Notes: a model not told the origin generated them from the sequence alone. 64,000 nucleotides of DNA from Mycolicibacterium elephantis DSM 44368 (GCF_004014805.1 NZ_ATDN01000001.1:62001-126000); one strand, 5' to 3'; counted from the stretch's first letter, positions 9,701 through 18,869 are shown. A program made the numbers and translations.

Positions 9701-10574
9701 CCCGGTGTGACTCGGGCATGATGGCGTCGACGACCACGTGTTGTGCTGTGTCACCGCCTGATTGGAAGGCGTTCTTGAGCATCTCCGTGGCTGCGATGCC
9801 GGTGCGTAGCAGCTCACCGGTGAGATTGGCGCTGTTGAGCAGCATCGTCGTCTCGGCGGCCGGGGGCGCCGGCATATCCTTGACGCTCAACTGCGGGGTC
9901 CACGCCGGCTCCGCACCGGTCTTCCCGGTGGCGACCGGCGCCGCGATCTCGGTGAAGCTCTTCAGTTCGGCGCGGTGCCCGAGTTTGTCGAGCCGACGCA
10001 GCAGCCCGCGGTAGAACGGGTCGAACGACGTCGACGAGTACCAGCCGACCACGGCGTAGCTCACAGTCCCCGTGGGTGACGGTCCGAGATCGGCGAGATC
10101 GTCGTGGAATCCGAGGCGCCTGCGACAGCTCGGATAGTACGCCGTGGTGAGTTGATCGAACGGTTCGTCGAGGGCCCACTCGCCCCACCCGGACGAGATC
10201 CGGGTGAGCACTCCGGGCGCGGTGTGGATGCGCTCGGTTGCGCGGTCCGTCGGCGGCTGCCACTCGGCCAAGGGCGTCACCGTCTCGGCGACCGAGTCGA
10301 CGATCCACTCCCGGTGCGTGCGCGGCGCATCATCCCGGACGGGGTTGAAGCGCACGACAAGCCACAGGTCGGGAACACCACGGAACCTGGGCGGGCGCGA
10401 CTCATGCGCGTCTGCTTTGACCAGCGCGTCCGGAAGCGCCCAGTGCAGGTGGATTCCCGGTTCGAGTTCACCGGTCGCGGTGAACGGCAGGTCGCCGAGC
10501 ATCGGAACGGTCGTCGTGGCGCGGACCACGCGGGCGGCGACGTCGATCGGGATCGCCTTCGTCGGCTTGGACAT
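6798..10574 (-). CDS. Very large protein of unknown function, last gene of five-gene operon
   Basis: 1258 residues from an ATG preceded by GAGGAG. I do not recognise a characterised domain. Early segments include LEPGIHLHWALPDALVK and RGVPDLWLVVRFNP. The middle holds PRWYRPWAPHLVLYGAK followed by FRHGADGRFRLDGHLDTR, then a long region rich in beta-strand-like segments. I recall similar LHWALPDAL proteins as unannotated ORFs in filamentous bacteria. There is no signal peptide or membrane segment, so it is probably cytoplasmic or exported without a leader. It lies 12 bases behind the preceding gene, and co-transcription is very likely. No catalytic motif is visible; a structural or assembly role is only a guess. 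Confidence 0.85.
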   Translation of the reverse strand: MSKPTKAIPIDVAARVVRATTTVPMLGDLPFTATGELEPGIHLHWALPDALVKADAHESRPPRFRGVPDLWLVVRFNPVRDDAPRTHREWIVDSVAETVTPLAEWQPPTDRATERIHTAPGVLTRISSGWGEWALDEPFDQLTTAYYPSCRRRLGFHDDLADLGPSPTGTVSYAVVGWYSSTSFDPFYRGLLRRLDKLGHRAELKSFTEIAAPVATGKTGAEPAWTPQLSVKDMPAPPAAETTMLLNSANLTGELLRTGIAATEMLKNAFQSGGDTAQHVVVDAIMPESHRAHTVLHGSIIDVPVRQASLIGFSSLKTDGVVLYPNLQRAMAEVAARTGADTEVDYLDMMLGKLGQQSGTTGGVIDLPGAQHARTFQGVPGRSTWFARLDIYPKLNLQNLGVALADLGGSATAPITGNWPGLLARSAAISAATADQLQNPIADAVLSEPPAAQPSGPSDSEIVDWIGDLREAFAAAQQTATHPIDPRLVRVQDHRRNAAPSALGPSADGSGPAQAGWWLDLGDPNAPIDIAQNPGHRVLAELYRAIAGARIHLPDADHLFEVPGPRWYRPWAPHLVLYGAKRQFRHGADGRFRLDGHLDTRFAGELMVGLRVGNHTVLGNELLADSGAFSAPGVPDLVSGLVAEHALADAANAPIMARTAHRSGDRGRKPTAAQLTAAARSIWLNRGGLLDDEQAEAIGAIEPIGTPPSGVGLQAWRDWYGPLFLDTEATHRRKRFNDAWTLPPEHVETVDRDPVVAPDREQVVRERHVATVTVANVLRETLVTETVNGPDGNPIPKTPAPQGVNAGTFDALDVVSASLTGLDDALAAEGQREQGGYLHMNRIRVYDTFGASADWSSASTTLDPLPEWATAVPARLTSWGRLHLRLQSAAAPDVEATPFVSPICGFLLPDFVDQALEVYDADGGPVGQITATDPIDGDLAPVAAATLTVSFTPLPWVTVPSGEPSTAAITNETLRRLVEALVAQTLAVSAGAPGWHETGFTAMLRVFDTVRSTLEPGPKHADGRVRLLGEPVVVLRARAVFEASDATVTQLREGPSTITDASSLPVLRLRIGDVTRPEDGVLGCFVEGATPADARFAPPSLQAAEEAVLNQMVTSAGVQKTRPITHPFVAGQVSEFDLPANQPLDLVVLADARGGIYATCGMLPRKNIVMPKDFIEPALARLRPTFRVGPILGFERDEKIVPVMPAPFIEGLRAAFVHDDDVEFPEVPIPPVLGVGELPPSRVRLTEGWARMVPQEPG

Positions 10575-10586
10575 CGCGGCTTCTCC

Positions 10587-11555
10587 TCAATCCGTTTCGC
10601 TTTGGAAGAGCGCGTGCTCGGCGAATTCCAGCGCGACAAATCGGCCGTTACGCAACCGCAGCCCCTCCGGAGGAGCCGGTTTCGATCCGGCCCGCTCGGC
10701 GGTCGGCTGCGTGAACACCTGGATGTAGGGCCGCTGCTCGAGGTGCAGCGCGACGGCACGCGGATCGCCGACAGCAGACCCGGGAACGATGTCGTCGCTC
10801 AGCTTGCGGATATCGACCGTTCTGCGTTCCTGATCGTGAAAGCTGATGACGAGCGATGACGGACCGGTCGCCGCGCTCCCGTCGGGATTTCGGCGGTCGA
10901 CGGTGTATTCCTGCCCGGCGGGACGGTTGTCGTCGAACTCAACGCCGTACCGGACGCCGTCGAACGGCTCACGAAGATGCACCGATGCCGGCTCGCCGTC
11001 GAACAGGGCGATGAACACATCACGCGAGACAGGTTCGGCGCGTAGGACATCGACGACGTTCTGGTCGGAATCCTCTTCGGCATCGACAACGCTGTATGCC
11101 CGGACGATCATCTTCGGCCAGCGGCGCACAAGCTCGGAGCGGATGAGCATGCCGGTCATCTGCCCCTCGGCCGGGTTCACCTGCTCGCGGATTGCTTGCA
11201 GCACCGTGAGCGAGCGGTGAAAGTCCACCGTGCCGAGGTTGGTGTTGGATACCACCCCATCGATGACGCGGTCGACCCACGTCTGGTTGACGTGAAAGAA
11301 CCTGATCGATTCGGGGGGCAGCAGCAGGGCGTCGGGCACCAGGTAGCTCAGCGGGATGCGCCGGAGCAGGCGGATGTCGGTGAGAAACTCAAGGAGCCCC
11401 TCCGACAACTTGATTCCCTGGATGAACCAGTCGGGAGTGCTTGACGGCGAGGCGAATTCGAGGCCGTCAGTGGTCGCGGTGACCGTGTACTCGCCGACCG
11501 TTGTCACGACGGCGTCGACGCCGGTCTGCGGCGACAGATGCTGGGTCTGGGCCAT
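10587..11555 (-). CDS. Conserved protein of unknown function, fourth gene of five-gene operon
   Basis: 322 residues with a strong AGGAG before the ATG. A conspicuous conserved-looking block is RRIPLSYLVPDALLLPPES followed by IRFFHVNQTWVDRVIDG, at about residues 65-100, and then MTGMLIRSELVRRWPKM at about 135-150. I have seen this type of block in other unannotated multi-gene clusters but know no function for it. The rest is mixed alpha/beta with no transmembrane segment or signal peptide. It starts 4 bases after the preceding gene ends and is followed closely by the 1258-residue gene, so stoichiometric co-expression is expected. Confidence 0.85.
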   Translation of the reverse strand: MAQTQHLSPQTGVDAVVTTVGEYTVTATTDGLEFASPSSTPDWFIQGIKLSEGLLEFLTDIRLLRRIPLSYLVPDALLLPPESIRFFHVNQTWVDRVIDGVVSNTNLGTVDFHRSLTVLQAIREQVNPAEGQMTGMLIRSELVRRWPKMIVRAYSVVDAEEDSDQNVVDVLRAEPVSRDVFIALFDGEPASVHLREPFDGVRYGVEFDDNRPAGQEYTVDRRNPDGSAATGPSSLVISFHDQERRTVDIRKLSDDIVPGSAVGDPRAVALHLEQRPYIQVFTQPTAERAGSKPAPPEGLRLRNGRFVALEFAEHALFQSETD

Positions 11556-11559
11556 GTCG

Positions 11560-13101
11560 CTACTCCTGTGCCGCTTCGGCGACGTCGGCGAAATCGACCC
11601 CGAGTTGATCAGCGGTGATCACGCCGAGATCGATCGCGGTGACCGGTGTGCTCACGACTGCGCCGATGCCGGTCACCGTCGAGACGACGTCCTCGAGGTT
11701 CCAGCGATCGAGATGGTCCACCAGTCCGCTCGGGTCGGCGACGCCCTGGTCGAGGAACTGAGCCTCGTTCTTCACCAGGCTTTGGCCGCCGAAGTCCTGC
11801 CAGGGCTGGTCGACCCACTGGGGATTCTGCACCCAGTCGGGCTTCTGCAGCGCATCGGGCAACTGGTTGACCAGGCCCGGTGGCTCGATGGGTTGCTTGG
11901 CCGTCGCGCGGATGTCGCGAAGATCCTCGAGCACGGCCGGGTTGTTCAGCGCGAGCAGCCGACCCAGCTCGAACGCCGTGGCGTGCGAGTACTCGAGCGG
12001 GGCGCCTTGTGGGGCATTTTCGAATTCACTTGGCGCCGCGGCGATCGCGAACGCGGAACTGCGCGGCTGTGGCCCGAACGGCCGCAGCGGCCCACGGTAG
12101 GTGGCGACACCGACATCCTGGTCGTGCTCGAGCGGCGTGATGAACGTGCCGCTCGGGTTGAGCAACGATTGGAAGTCGCCCGACAACGGCGCGTCCTCGC
12201 CCTCGGAGACGTCGGCCGGGAGATTGCCGAAACGCAGCACACCCCCGTTGGGCCGGTATCGGATCGCCTTCACCACCTGTTCGAAGTCGCCGCCGGCGTG
12301 TGGCCGGAATGTCCAGTGGTGCAACACGAGCAGCGTCGTGCTACCCGTGATGATGAGAGGCTGCGGCCCCACCGGGAACAGCTGCGGCCACCGTTCCACC
12401 GAGACGAGCACGGCGAGGTGGATCGGTGCCCGCTCCCCCTCTGGCGCGGTGGCGTTGGGCAGCCGGTTCGCGACGACGATCGCGTGGTCGGTTTCGACGC
12501 CGTCCACGACGCTGCGTTTGACGTGGCACAGCAGCGGGAGTTCGTTCGGCTTGGGCATCACCTTCCGCAGCACACTGTTGGGTACCGTGAGCGTGCTGAC
12601 CTGTGCATCACCGGGGATGCCGAGCGTGTTCATGAGGTGGTCACGCGTCGGCTCGGGAGTGTCGACGACCGCGGACTTGTCAACGCTCACCGTCGGCGCC
12701 TGGCGCGGTTGACCCCGGAACGGACCGCCTCGGACAGGCGGCGTCGCGGTCGCGAAATCGGTCTCGGAGAACACCAGCAGCGCCAGCCACGGCATCTCCC
12801 TCTCCGGTTGCGGCCCCTGCCGTTCCCATGGCAGCGTGCGCCGATTGAACGCGATGTGCGGAAGGAACTCGTCCGGTGAGGTTTCGCTGCCCGGGGCCGG
12901 ATAGACCCCCGCGATGAGGTCGGCGGTCAGCGAGATCTGGGGACCGTCGATGTGGACGTGGATCGTGTCGGGTCCGGTCAGCTGGAGAAGCGAGCTGTCC
13001 TGTGCTTCCGAGGTTTTCGGATCCAACGTCTGTGTCGGCGTGATCGTCACAGGGACTCCGGCACGAGCGACCGGCAACATGCTCGAAAAGACCTGGTTCA
13101 T
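11560..13101 (-). CDS. Conserved protein of unknown function, third gene of five-gene operon
   Basis: 513 residues. Its ATG overlaps the stop of the DUF6603 gene by four bases. Visible blocks are DEFLPHIAFNRRTLPWER followed by PWLALLVFSETD, a central VERWPQLFPVGPQPLIITGS, and a helical YSHATAFELGRLLALNNPAV near residue 390. No signal peptide, membrane segment or known catalytic motif is present. The helical LGRLLAL block recurs, in my recollection, in proteins that travel with the other members of this cassette. The function is unknown; tight coupling with neighbours suggests a complex. Confidence 0.85.
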   Translation of the reverse strand: MNQVFSSMLPVARAGVPVTITPTQTLDPKTSEAQDSSLLQLTGPDTIHVHIDGPQISLTADLIAGVYPAPGSETSPDEFLPHIAFNRRTLPWERQGPQPEREMPWLALLVFSETDFATATPPVRGGPFRGQPRQAPTVSVDKSAVVDTPEPTRDHLMNTLGIPGDAQVSTLTVPNSVLRKVMPKPNELPLLCHVKRSVVDGVETDHAIVVANRLPNATAPEGERAPIHLAVLVSVERWPQLFPVGPQPLIITGSTTLLVLHHWTFRPHAGGDFEQVVKAIRYRPNGGVLRFGNLPADVSEGEDAPLSGDFQSLLNPSGTFITPLEHDQDVGVATYRGPLRPFGPQPRSSAFAIAAAPSEFENAPQGAPLEYSHATAFELGRLLALNNPAVLEDLRDIRATAKQPIEPPGLVNQLPDALQKPDWVQNPQWVDQPWQDFGGQSLVKNEAQFLDQGVADPSGLVDHLDRWNLEDVVSTVTGIGAVVSTPVTAIDLGVITADQLGVDFADVAEAAQE

Positions 13102-16100
13102 GCTCGCGCCTCCACATTCACCTTCGTCAGGCCGTCAGGCGGTGCTATCGCGTCGTCGACGAGGTCACGGCCGGCGCCGCGACGCAGTTCAGCGACAAGG
13201 CGGTCCGTACCGCCGGGGACGACCGCGATGCCGTCGAGCCGCCACTCGGGTCCGAGGTCGACCTCGAGGCGCCATGCCCGGTCGGCGGTGACTGCCATCG
13301 TGAGGCTCACCGCGTCGGCGCCGACAACGGGAACGAGGTCACGCAGACGTGCACCGATCGCCCGCCAACGCACCTGGCGCTCAGCGGGCCCCGGACGCTC
13401 GACGAGGGGAACGACCCGAATGACGAGGACCGCGGCCTTCTTCGTCGCGCGGAACGCCACATCCACCGAACGTGCACCGGCGAAGAGCTCCGCGCCGGGC
13501 ATGCCGTCGAGCGCGTGAACGACGGTGTGCAGCGGGGTTCGCGTCGTCACGACGCAGCCGGGGGCAACGAAACTTCGGGGGCTGACCGCGAGCAGTGTCG
13601 TGTCGCTGTCCACACCGGCCGTGGCGTGCGCCGCCGCGCTTCCCGTTCCGACGAGGACGGCCGTGGTGGTGCCCGCCGGCAGCTTCAGTGCACCGCCGCC
13701 ACGCGCGTGTCTGTCGAGCAGGACGCCGCCCCCGCCGTCGAACGCGACCGTCCGCACGTGTTGATCACCCGACATGCGAAGCGCCACCGCTGCCGCGCCG
13801 CCACCGCCGAATTCGAGCCGCTGGGCTTCACCGGCGGGCAGTTCGACGTCCGTGCGGATCACCCCGCGCGCGCCGGAGGCATCGGTGAGGTGGCGCTCGC
13901 TGAAGTTGACCGCCGGCGTGACGGTTTCCAGCTTGCGGTAAGGGGTGGCGTGATCCGAGCGGATCGACAGCACCCTGAGGGACACCGGCTGCAGTTCAAG
14001 CGCGCGTGCCGGCGACAGCGGTGGTGAGGTGCGCGGTATGGGTGCGGCCGCGGTACCGGCGACGCTGAACCTGGCTCCGGCGGAAAGTTTTACGGTGTTG
14101 AGCAGCGCGGCGCTCTTGAGGTTCAGGGTAAGTGGCCGGCGGGTGCGGCCGCGCAGGGCTGTCAACGCTGAGTTCCGGCGGGATCCACCGCTGGGCAGCG
14201 TGGCCTGCAATTGGGTCGCTCCGAAGAAGAAGCGGTCGTTGACGGCGATCAGCGGTCCGGGTGCCTCGTCGCCGAGTGGCAACGGGTAGGCCTCACTGCT
14301 GGTGGACTTCTCGGAGCGGGACGCGTTGAGCGCCGGAGCCGGCGGAATCTCGGGGCCGCAGTCGACCATCATGCCCTCGACGAGGGGTACCGACGGCGTG
14401 GCCGAGTCGAGCTTCGCCGCGGCCTGAGTTCCGGTCTGTCCGGTGTCGAGCAGCGAAGGCCCGAATGTCGCCGCCGGGTGAAAGTCGGTGATCCAGGAGC
14501 GGCCCACTGCATCGGACACCTCGGGATCGTCGAGCGCGGCCGAGGTGACCGCGAAGCGTGAGGTGAGCCCCAGTTGCCGGCAGAGCGGCAGGTTGACCTC
14601 ACCGGCCACGACGGACGGGAAGGCGTCGCCGTCGCCGGGCACATCGTCGGGGTCGAGCGGAAGACGGGTCCGCACAAGGAAGCTCCACTCGGGGCCGAGC
14701 CGAACCGGTGCGGACGGGTCGGTGCCTTCTTGTTGCTCGGCGTCCTCATCCGGTGCCACACCGACTCTGCCGCTGAGGAATTCGACGCGCAGCAGGCCGG
14801 GGCTGTCGGCGGTGTTGAAAGCCGGTACCCGCGCGCCGGCTTGTTGAAGTCCGGTCGCGGGCGGCAGTTCGGTGGCGGGTAGTGCCAACTGCTTGCCCAT
14901 GAACTCGTGAATCGCCGGTGCGGGCGGCTCGGCGATCTCGGCGCCGAACGCCACCTCGAACGAGACGATGGCCAGGTCGATGGTCGCGGTGCCGCCGAAC
15001 TCCGGTGTGTAGATGTCAAGATGAACACCGATCTCGTGCCTGCCGAAGAACTCGAACCACAACACCACCCCGAGGCCGGCGCGCAGGAAGAACGGGTCCC
15101 ACGTGATGAGCACGTCGACGTAGACCTCACAGCCCGCGGCGATGCCCATGAACTCGCCCCACAGCGCCGCTTTGGCTCCGGCCATCAGTGCCTGCGGTGT
15201 GCAGGCGAAGAACACCTCGACGGACAGATGAACGAATTCGTACAGCGTGGCCTTGGCTCCGACGCGGACGAGCTCGGGGTAATGCTCGGGTTTCTTGAAC
15301 TCCGGGTGGTACCCGCCGATGCTGAAGAGAAAGTCGCCGTCGTGCGGCGGGGCGTACCACGCGCACAAGGCGATGTCGCCCTGCAGGCTGAAGATGTCGG
15401 GATGCAGGATATAGCTGTTGGGCGACAATGACGCCCGCAGCACGAACTTCTCCTCGTCGACTGTGGTGAGGATGCCGATCTCGATGTAGGCGATCGGTTC
15501 GAGGCTGAACGAGGCCATGCCGAGGATCGAGAACGAGAACTTGTGGCCGAACGCGATGGCCACGACGACGCGGCCGTTGATGAAGCCGAAGGAGATGAAC
15601 TGGATGCCCGCGGCGATCCAGAACTGGCCCTCCTCGGCGGCGAACTGCACGCTCAGTTCCTTCAGCGCGGTCGCCGCGTCACCGCTCACCGCAAGCTCGC
15701 CCCGCATGACCTTGAGGAACGGATGGTCGAGCATCAGCTCGGGGTTCGGCAGCGCCCGGTTGAAGCCGAAGCCGCCGGCGACTCCGGTCATGAAGAACCA
15801 CGGTGGCCCGCCCAGCGGCGCGACAAGCGACGCGAAGATGAACAGCGACGGGTCAACGTTGGGCAGCTGGGTGTAGCCGCCGATCGCCGACAGCTCGAAA
15901 TAGCCTGCGACCGAGACGACAGCACCCCCGACGTAATCGGTCTGGCCCTGCGCTGTCTCCATCGCTGCGAAGAAGCCACCCAGCTTGATCATGTCGGTGT
16001 CCATCGCGAGGCCCAGCCCGTGCAGGAACGGTGTCACCGCGCCGTCGTCGAAGCGCACCTCCAGGCCGAGTTCGTAGGCGGCGACCACGATCGGGCCGAG

Positions 16101-18089
16101 CTCGAACCCGAGATCCAGTCCGATCGCAAGGGACTTCTCGCGCAGATCGACCAGCAGCGCCGCGATCTCGAGTGGGCCCACGGTGCGTTGAATCGGGATC
16201 TTTCCGCCACCGGTGAGCGTGATGGGCGGCTCCACCGACGCCGAGTACGCCAATTGGAGGCCGAATCCCGGCATTTCGCGCATGTCGGGGATGAGGCTCG
16301 CCACGATGCCGCCGCCGGAGCCGCGGTCACCGAGGCGCATGTTTTCGAAGCCGAGGTGGAATCCGTCGAGTACTCGGTCGTCGCTGCCCAGCACGATGTC
16401 GACCCCGGCGCTGAGCTTCCCGATCACCAGATCGGGATTCTCGCCACCGGAGTCGACGGGACCGTAGGCCACGCCGGCGGTGAGGTGGTCGGTCCCTGCG
16501 AGATCGAGAGTGAGCTCGACGTCGTCCACCGGTAGTACCACGTCAGTGCCCGAACCGCCGACAGCTTGCGACGCGATTGCGACGAGAGCCGCGAGCAACG
16601 TCGGTCCACTGGCCGGCTGGCCGGTGATCGCGTCGTGCACCAGGGCGGCGAGCGCATTGGTGAGCGGCTCGAACTCGGTGCCGTCCGACGCGACGGTGAC
16701 GATCGAGGACGTGAGGTCGGCGGCCAGCGTCGTCGCATCGGGTGGAAACGAGAGATCGGGGAACGCGGGTGGGGTCTTCAGCACGATTGCAGGCGGCTGG
16801 TTCTGTGCGAGCGCGAGTGCGATCGCGAAGTCACCCTGCAGCGGTCCGTCGGCCACAGTGTGGGAGATGAGGGCCAGCTCCCCGGAGGCGAACGCGATCT
16901 CGGGTGTGCCGAATCCGATGAGGTCCAGTGGATTCAGTTGCAGAGGCGGACGCGTGAGAGTGGAACCGTCCCACTTGGCGATCGGGATCCGGCACCGCTG
17001 CGACGCCGCGTTCCACAGGTCGATCACGAACGTGAAGGCGTCGGGCGGGTCGGTCAGCACGCCCACCCATGCTCCAGCGCCAGGGGCTGCCGGCGGGTAC
17101 TGCTGGTCGTCCAGCGCATCCGCCATCGTCGGAGGGTTCCCATTCGGTGTTCCGTCGACGAGCGGGAAAAACATTGACCCTGGCCAGAATTGCGGGTCTT
17201 CATTGCCGGTCAGCAGCGCGCGCAGATGCCACAGGAAGGTCAGCGGACCGGCTGCGTCCTCCCCCTGAAGGACACTGTCGCTCCAGTCGGTGAAGTCGGC
17301 CGGCTGGCCCATCTCGTCGACGATCGGAAAGGGCATGATCGGATCGGGCGGGTCGCCCAGCATCGGAAACAGGTGCTCGAGCACCCGCTCGAAGAAGGGC
17401 TCGGTTCCCGTGGCGGCACGCTGCGCGATGAACGCCTTGAGCACGAACACCGCCAACCTCGCGGCGTCCCACCCCAGGATCTCGGGCGAGGTTTGGCCCG
17501 AGGTGTACGACATTGTTCGCGCGTCCGGCTCGGGCAGGGTGGCCGCCTCGGTGGTGAGGTCGACCGACACCTCGAGCGGATTCTGCGTGGCGGTGATGGC
17601 CCCGTCGATTTCGCCCGAGGCGAGGAAATCGGGCACCGGAAACGTCCCCGCGAACTGCACATCGCCGAGTGCGTGATCGGCGGTCCCGGCGTCGATGCGC
17701 AACACCTTCGCAAGCACGGTCAGGCTTACCGGCTGGCCGCCGATATCGCTTGCCTTCGCGCCGATGCCGACGACGAGGGGGTCGTCGACAGGCATGCTCC
17801 ACGTGATTCCGAAGCCGCCGTTGATCGCGTCGATGATCAGTACGGGTTGCCACTCATGATCAGGATCGTCTTGAGGGCCGGTGAACGGGCCACCTTCCGG
17901 CACCGGATCGGGCAACAGGGCCCGCAGCATCGCGCCGATGCGGTGCCGCTGCGCGGGGATCGCCTTGAAGGCCTCTTGAATCGGCCCCCCGAACCAGACC
18001 CAGCGCACAGTCCCCTCGTCAGTGCCGTCCGCATCGAAGAATCCGATCAGCTTGCCGAGTTCGATGAGCGCAACAGAGAAGTCGGCCAT
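13098..18089 (-). CDS. DUF6603-like giant protein, second gene of five-gene operon
   Basis: 1663 residues, the largest gene in the window. The middle matches the DUF6603 pattern: GGPPWFFMTGVAGGFGFNR, then about residues 915-930 PPHDGDFLFSIGGYHPEF, then ACTPQALMAGAKAALWG and ITWDPFFLRAGLGVVLWF. DUF6603 has no assigned function that I know. The surroundings are long runs of alternating hydrophobic residues and glycines, suggesting an extended beta-rich (barrel, sheet or fibre) architecture. The C-terminal 500 residues are less conserved-looking and include a low-complexity alanine-, arginine- and glycine-rich part. No signal peptide is seen. TGATG and ATGA overlaps couple it to both neighbours. 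Confidence 0.85.
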   Translation of the reverse strand: MADFSVALIELGKLIGFFDADGTDEGTVRWVWFGGPIQEAFKAIPAQRHRIGAMLRALLPDPVPEGGPFTGPQDDPDHEWQPVLIIDAINGGFGITWSMPVDDPLVVGIGAKASDIGGQPVSLTVLAKVLRIDAGTADHALGDVQFAGTFPVPDFLASGEIDGAITATQNPLEVSVDLTTEAATLPEPDARTMSYTSGQTSPEILGWDAARLAVFVLKAFIAQRAATGTEPFFERVLEHLFPMLGDPPDPIMPFPIVDEMGQPADFTDWSDSVLQGEDAAGPLTFLWHLRALLTGNEDPQFWPGSMFFPLVDGTPNGNPPTMADALDDQQYPPAAPGAGAWVGVLTDPPDAFTFVIDLWNAASQRCRIPIAKWDGSTLTRPPLQLNPLDLIGFGTPEIAFASGELALISHTVADGPLQGDFAIALALAQNQPPAIVLKTPPAFPDLSFPPDATTLAADLTSSIVTVASDGTEFEPLTNALAALVHDAITGQPASGPTLLAALVAIASQAVGGSGTDVVLPVDDVELTLDLAGTDHLTAGVAYGPVDSGGENPDLVIGKLSAGVDIVLGSDDRVLDGFHLGFENMRLGDRGSGGGIVASLIPDMREMPGFGLQLAYSASVEPPITLTGGGKIPIQRTVGPLEIAALLVDLREKSLAIGLDLGFELGPIVVAAYELGLEVRFDDGAVTPFLHGLGLAMDTDMIKLGGFFAAMETAQGQTDYVGGAVVSVAGYFELSAIGGYTQLPNVDPSLFIFASLVAPLGGPPWFFMTGVAGGFGFNRALPNPELMLDHPFLKVMRGELAVSGDAATALKELSVQFAAEEGQFWIAAGIQFISFGFINGRVVVAIAFGHKFSFSILGMASFSLEPIAYIEIGILTTVDEEKFVLRASLSPNSYILHPDIFSLQGDIALCAWYAPPHDGDFLFSIGGYHPEFKKPEHYPELVRVGAKATLYEFVHLSVEVFFACTPQALMAGAKAALWGEFMGIAAGCEVYVDVLITWDPFFLRAGLGVVLWFEFFGRHEIGVHLDIYTPEFGGTATIDLAIVSFEVAFGAEIAEPPAPAIHEFMGKQLALPATELPPATGLQQAGARVPAFNTADSPGLLRVEFLSGRVGVAPDEDAEQQEGTDPSAPVRLGPEWSFLVRTRLPLDPDDVPGDGDAFPSVVAGEVNLPLCRQLGLTSRFAVTSAALDDPEVSDAVGRSWITDFHPAATFGPSLLDTGQTGTQAAAKLDSATPSVPLVEGMMVDCGPEIPPAPALNASRSEKSTSSEAYPLPLGDEAPGPLIAVNDRFFFGATQLQATLPSGGSRRNSALTALRGRTRRPLTLNLKSAALLNTVKLSAGARFSVAGTAAAPIPRTSPPLSPARALELQPVSLRVLSIRSDHATPYRKLETVTPAVNFSERHLTDASGARGVIRTDVELPAGEAQRLEFGGGGAAAVALRMSGDQHVRTVAFDGGGGVLLDRHARGGGALKLPAGTTTAVLVGTGSAAAHATAGVDSDTTLLAVSPRSFVAPGCVVTTRTPLHTVVHALDGMPGAELFAGARSVDVAFRATKKAAVLVIRVVPLVERPGPAERQVRWRAIGARLRDLVPVVGADAVSLTMAVTADRAWRLEVDLGPEWRLDGIAVVPGGTDRLVAELRRGAGRDLVDDAIAPPDGLTKVNVEARA

Positions 18090-18571
18090 CAGCGTGCCCC
18101 GCTCACGACCTCGACCGTGAAACCCTCACGGCCGGCGTGAAACCCGCGAAGCACCAGCGGCTGACGCGGTTCCTTGCGCCGCACCGCGGTGAGCGCCGCC
18201 TCGACCGCGTCGAGCACCGCGTCCCACACGACCCGCTGCAGATCTGCGCCCCACACCTCGGCGAGCGCAAGGGCCTCGGGTGTGGCGGCATTGATCTTCG
18301 CCGCCGCACCGGTTCCGCCACCTGACTTGGATGTGCCCAAGCGGTAGACGAGTTCGACCTGCCGCCGCCCCGTCTGGTCGGTTTCGAGTTCGATCTTGAC
18401 CACCAGCCACCCCTCGAGCAGCCGCGTATGGATGCGGTCGCTCCGCAGGAGAACGGCGTGATCGCCGACCTGCCACACCACAGCGCGCGTTGTGGCACCG
18501 ACGCCCATCAGCCGCTGCCGAATCCGCGACTCGAGGTCCGTCGCGGCGATCGTGAGCGACCGAGCGCGCAT
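18089..18571 (-). CDS. Small protein of unknown function, first gene of five-gene operon
   Basis: 160 residues from the ATG at 18571, preceded by GAGGAATAT. It appears alpha/beta, with ATTRAVVWQVGDHAVLLRSD near the start and a helical WGADLQRVVWDAVLDAVEAA in the middle. I recognise no domain. It leads the operon and its stop overlaps the ATG of the DUF6603 gene, so it may be a partner or chaperone of the giant protein (inference). The preceding 370-base intergenic region, shared with the divergent CBS-domain gene, holds a perfect 18-bp palindrome. Confidence 0.8.
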   Translation of the reverse strand: MRARSLTIAATDLESRIRQRLMGVGATTRAVVWQVGDHAVLLRSDRIHTRLLEGWLVVKIELETDQTGRRQVELVYRLGTSKSGGGTGAAAKINAATPEALALAEVWGADLQRVVWDAVLDAVEAALTAVRRKEPRQPLVLRGFHAGREGFTVEVVSGAR

Positions 18572-18640
18572 ATATTCCTCGACAATCCGTCACATCCTGC
18601 CTGTGCACAGCAGTATCGCGTCGGCACACGCGGGGGTATT

Positions 18641-18658
18641 GGGGTAGTCGACTACCCC
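18641..18658. promoter_or_regulatory. Perfect 18-bp palindrome, candidate operator
   Basis: GGGGTAGTCGACTACCCC is perfectly self-complementary. It lies 70-87 bases upstream of the first gene of the five-gene operon and nearly 290 bases before the divergent CBS gene, so it more probably serves the operon. A 12-bp core of the same sequence recurs at 59360-59371. I know of no mycobacterial regulator with this exact site. Confidence 0.5.
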
Positions 18659-18869
18659 ATTTTTGGTGCGGCACGGCTGAATTCGGCACCCCGGCATCGC
18701 GAAGGGCCGCCAAACCCGGGGCTCGAATTCGCTGTCACGAACCGTTGCAAACAACGACCGGACCGCATCGGCTGGCCAGGGGATCAAACCGGCCGATCCG
18801 CGAACATGCACACCTTGCCAACCCGAGCCCCCGATCAGGCGGCTACGCCCACGCCGCATGGTCCCCGCC

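Noticed and set aside
15543..18140. Two long plus-strand frames (330 and 316 codons) opposite the DUF6603 gene
   Set aside because: They are arginine- and glycine-rich without ribosome sites or recognisable domains and mirror a conserved minus-strand gene.
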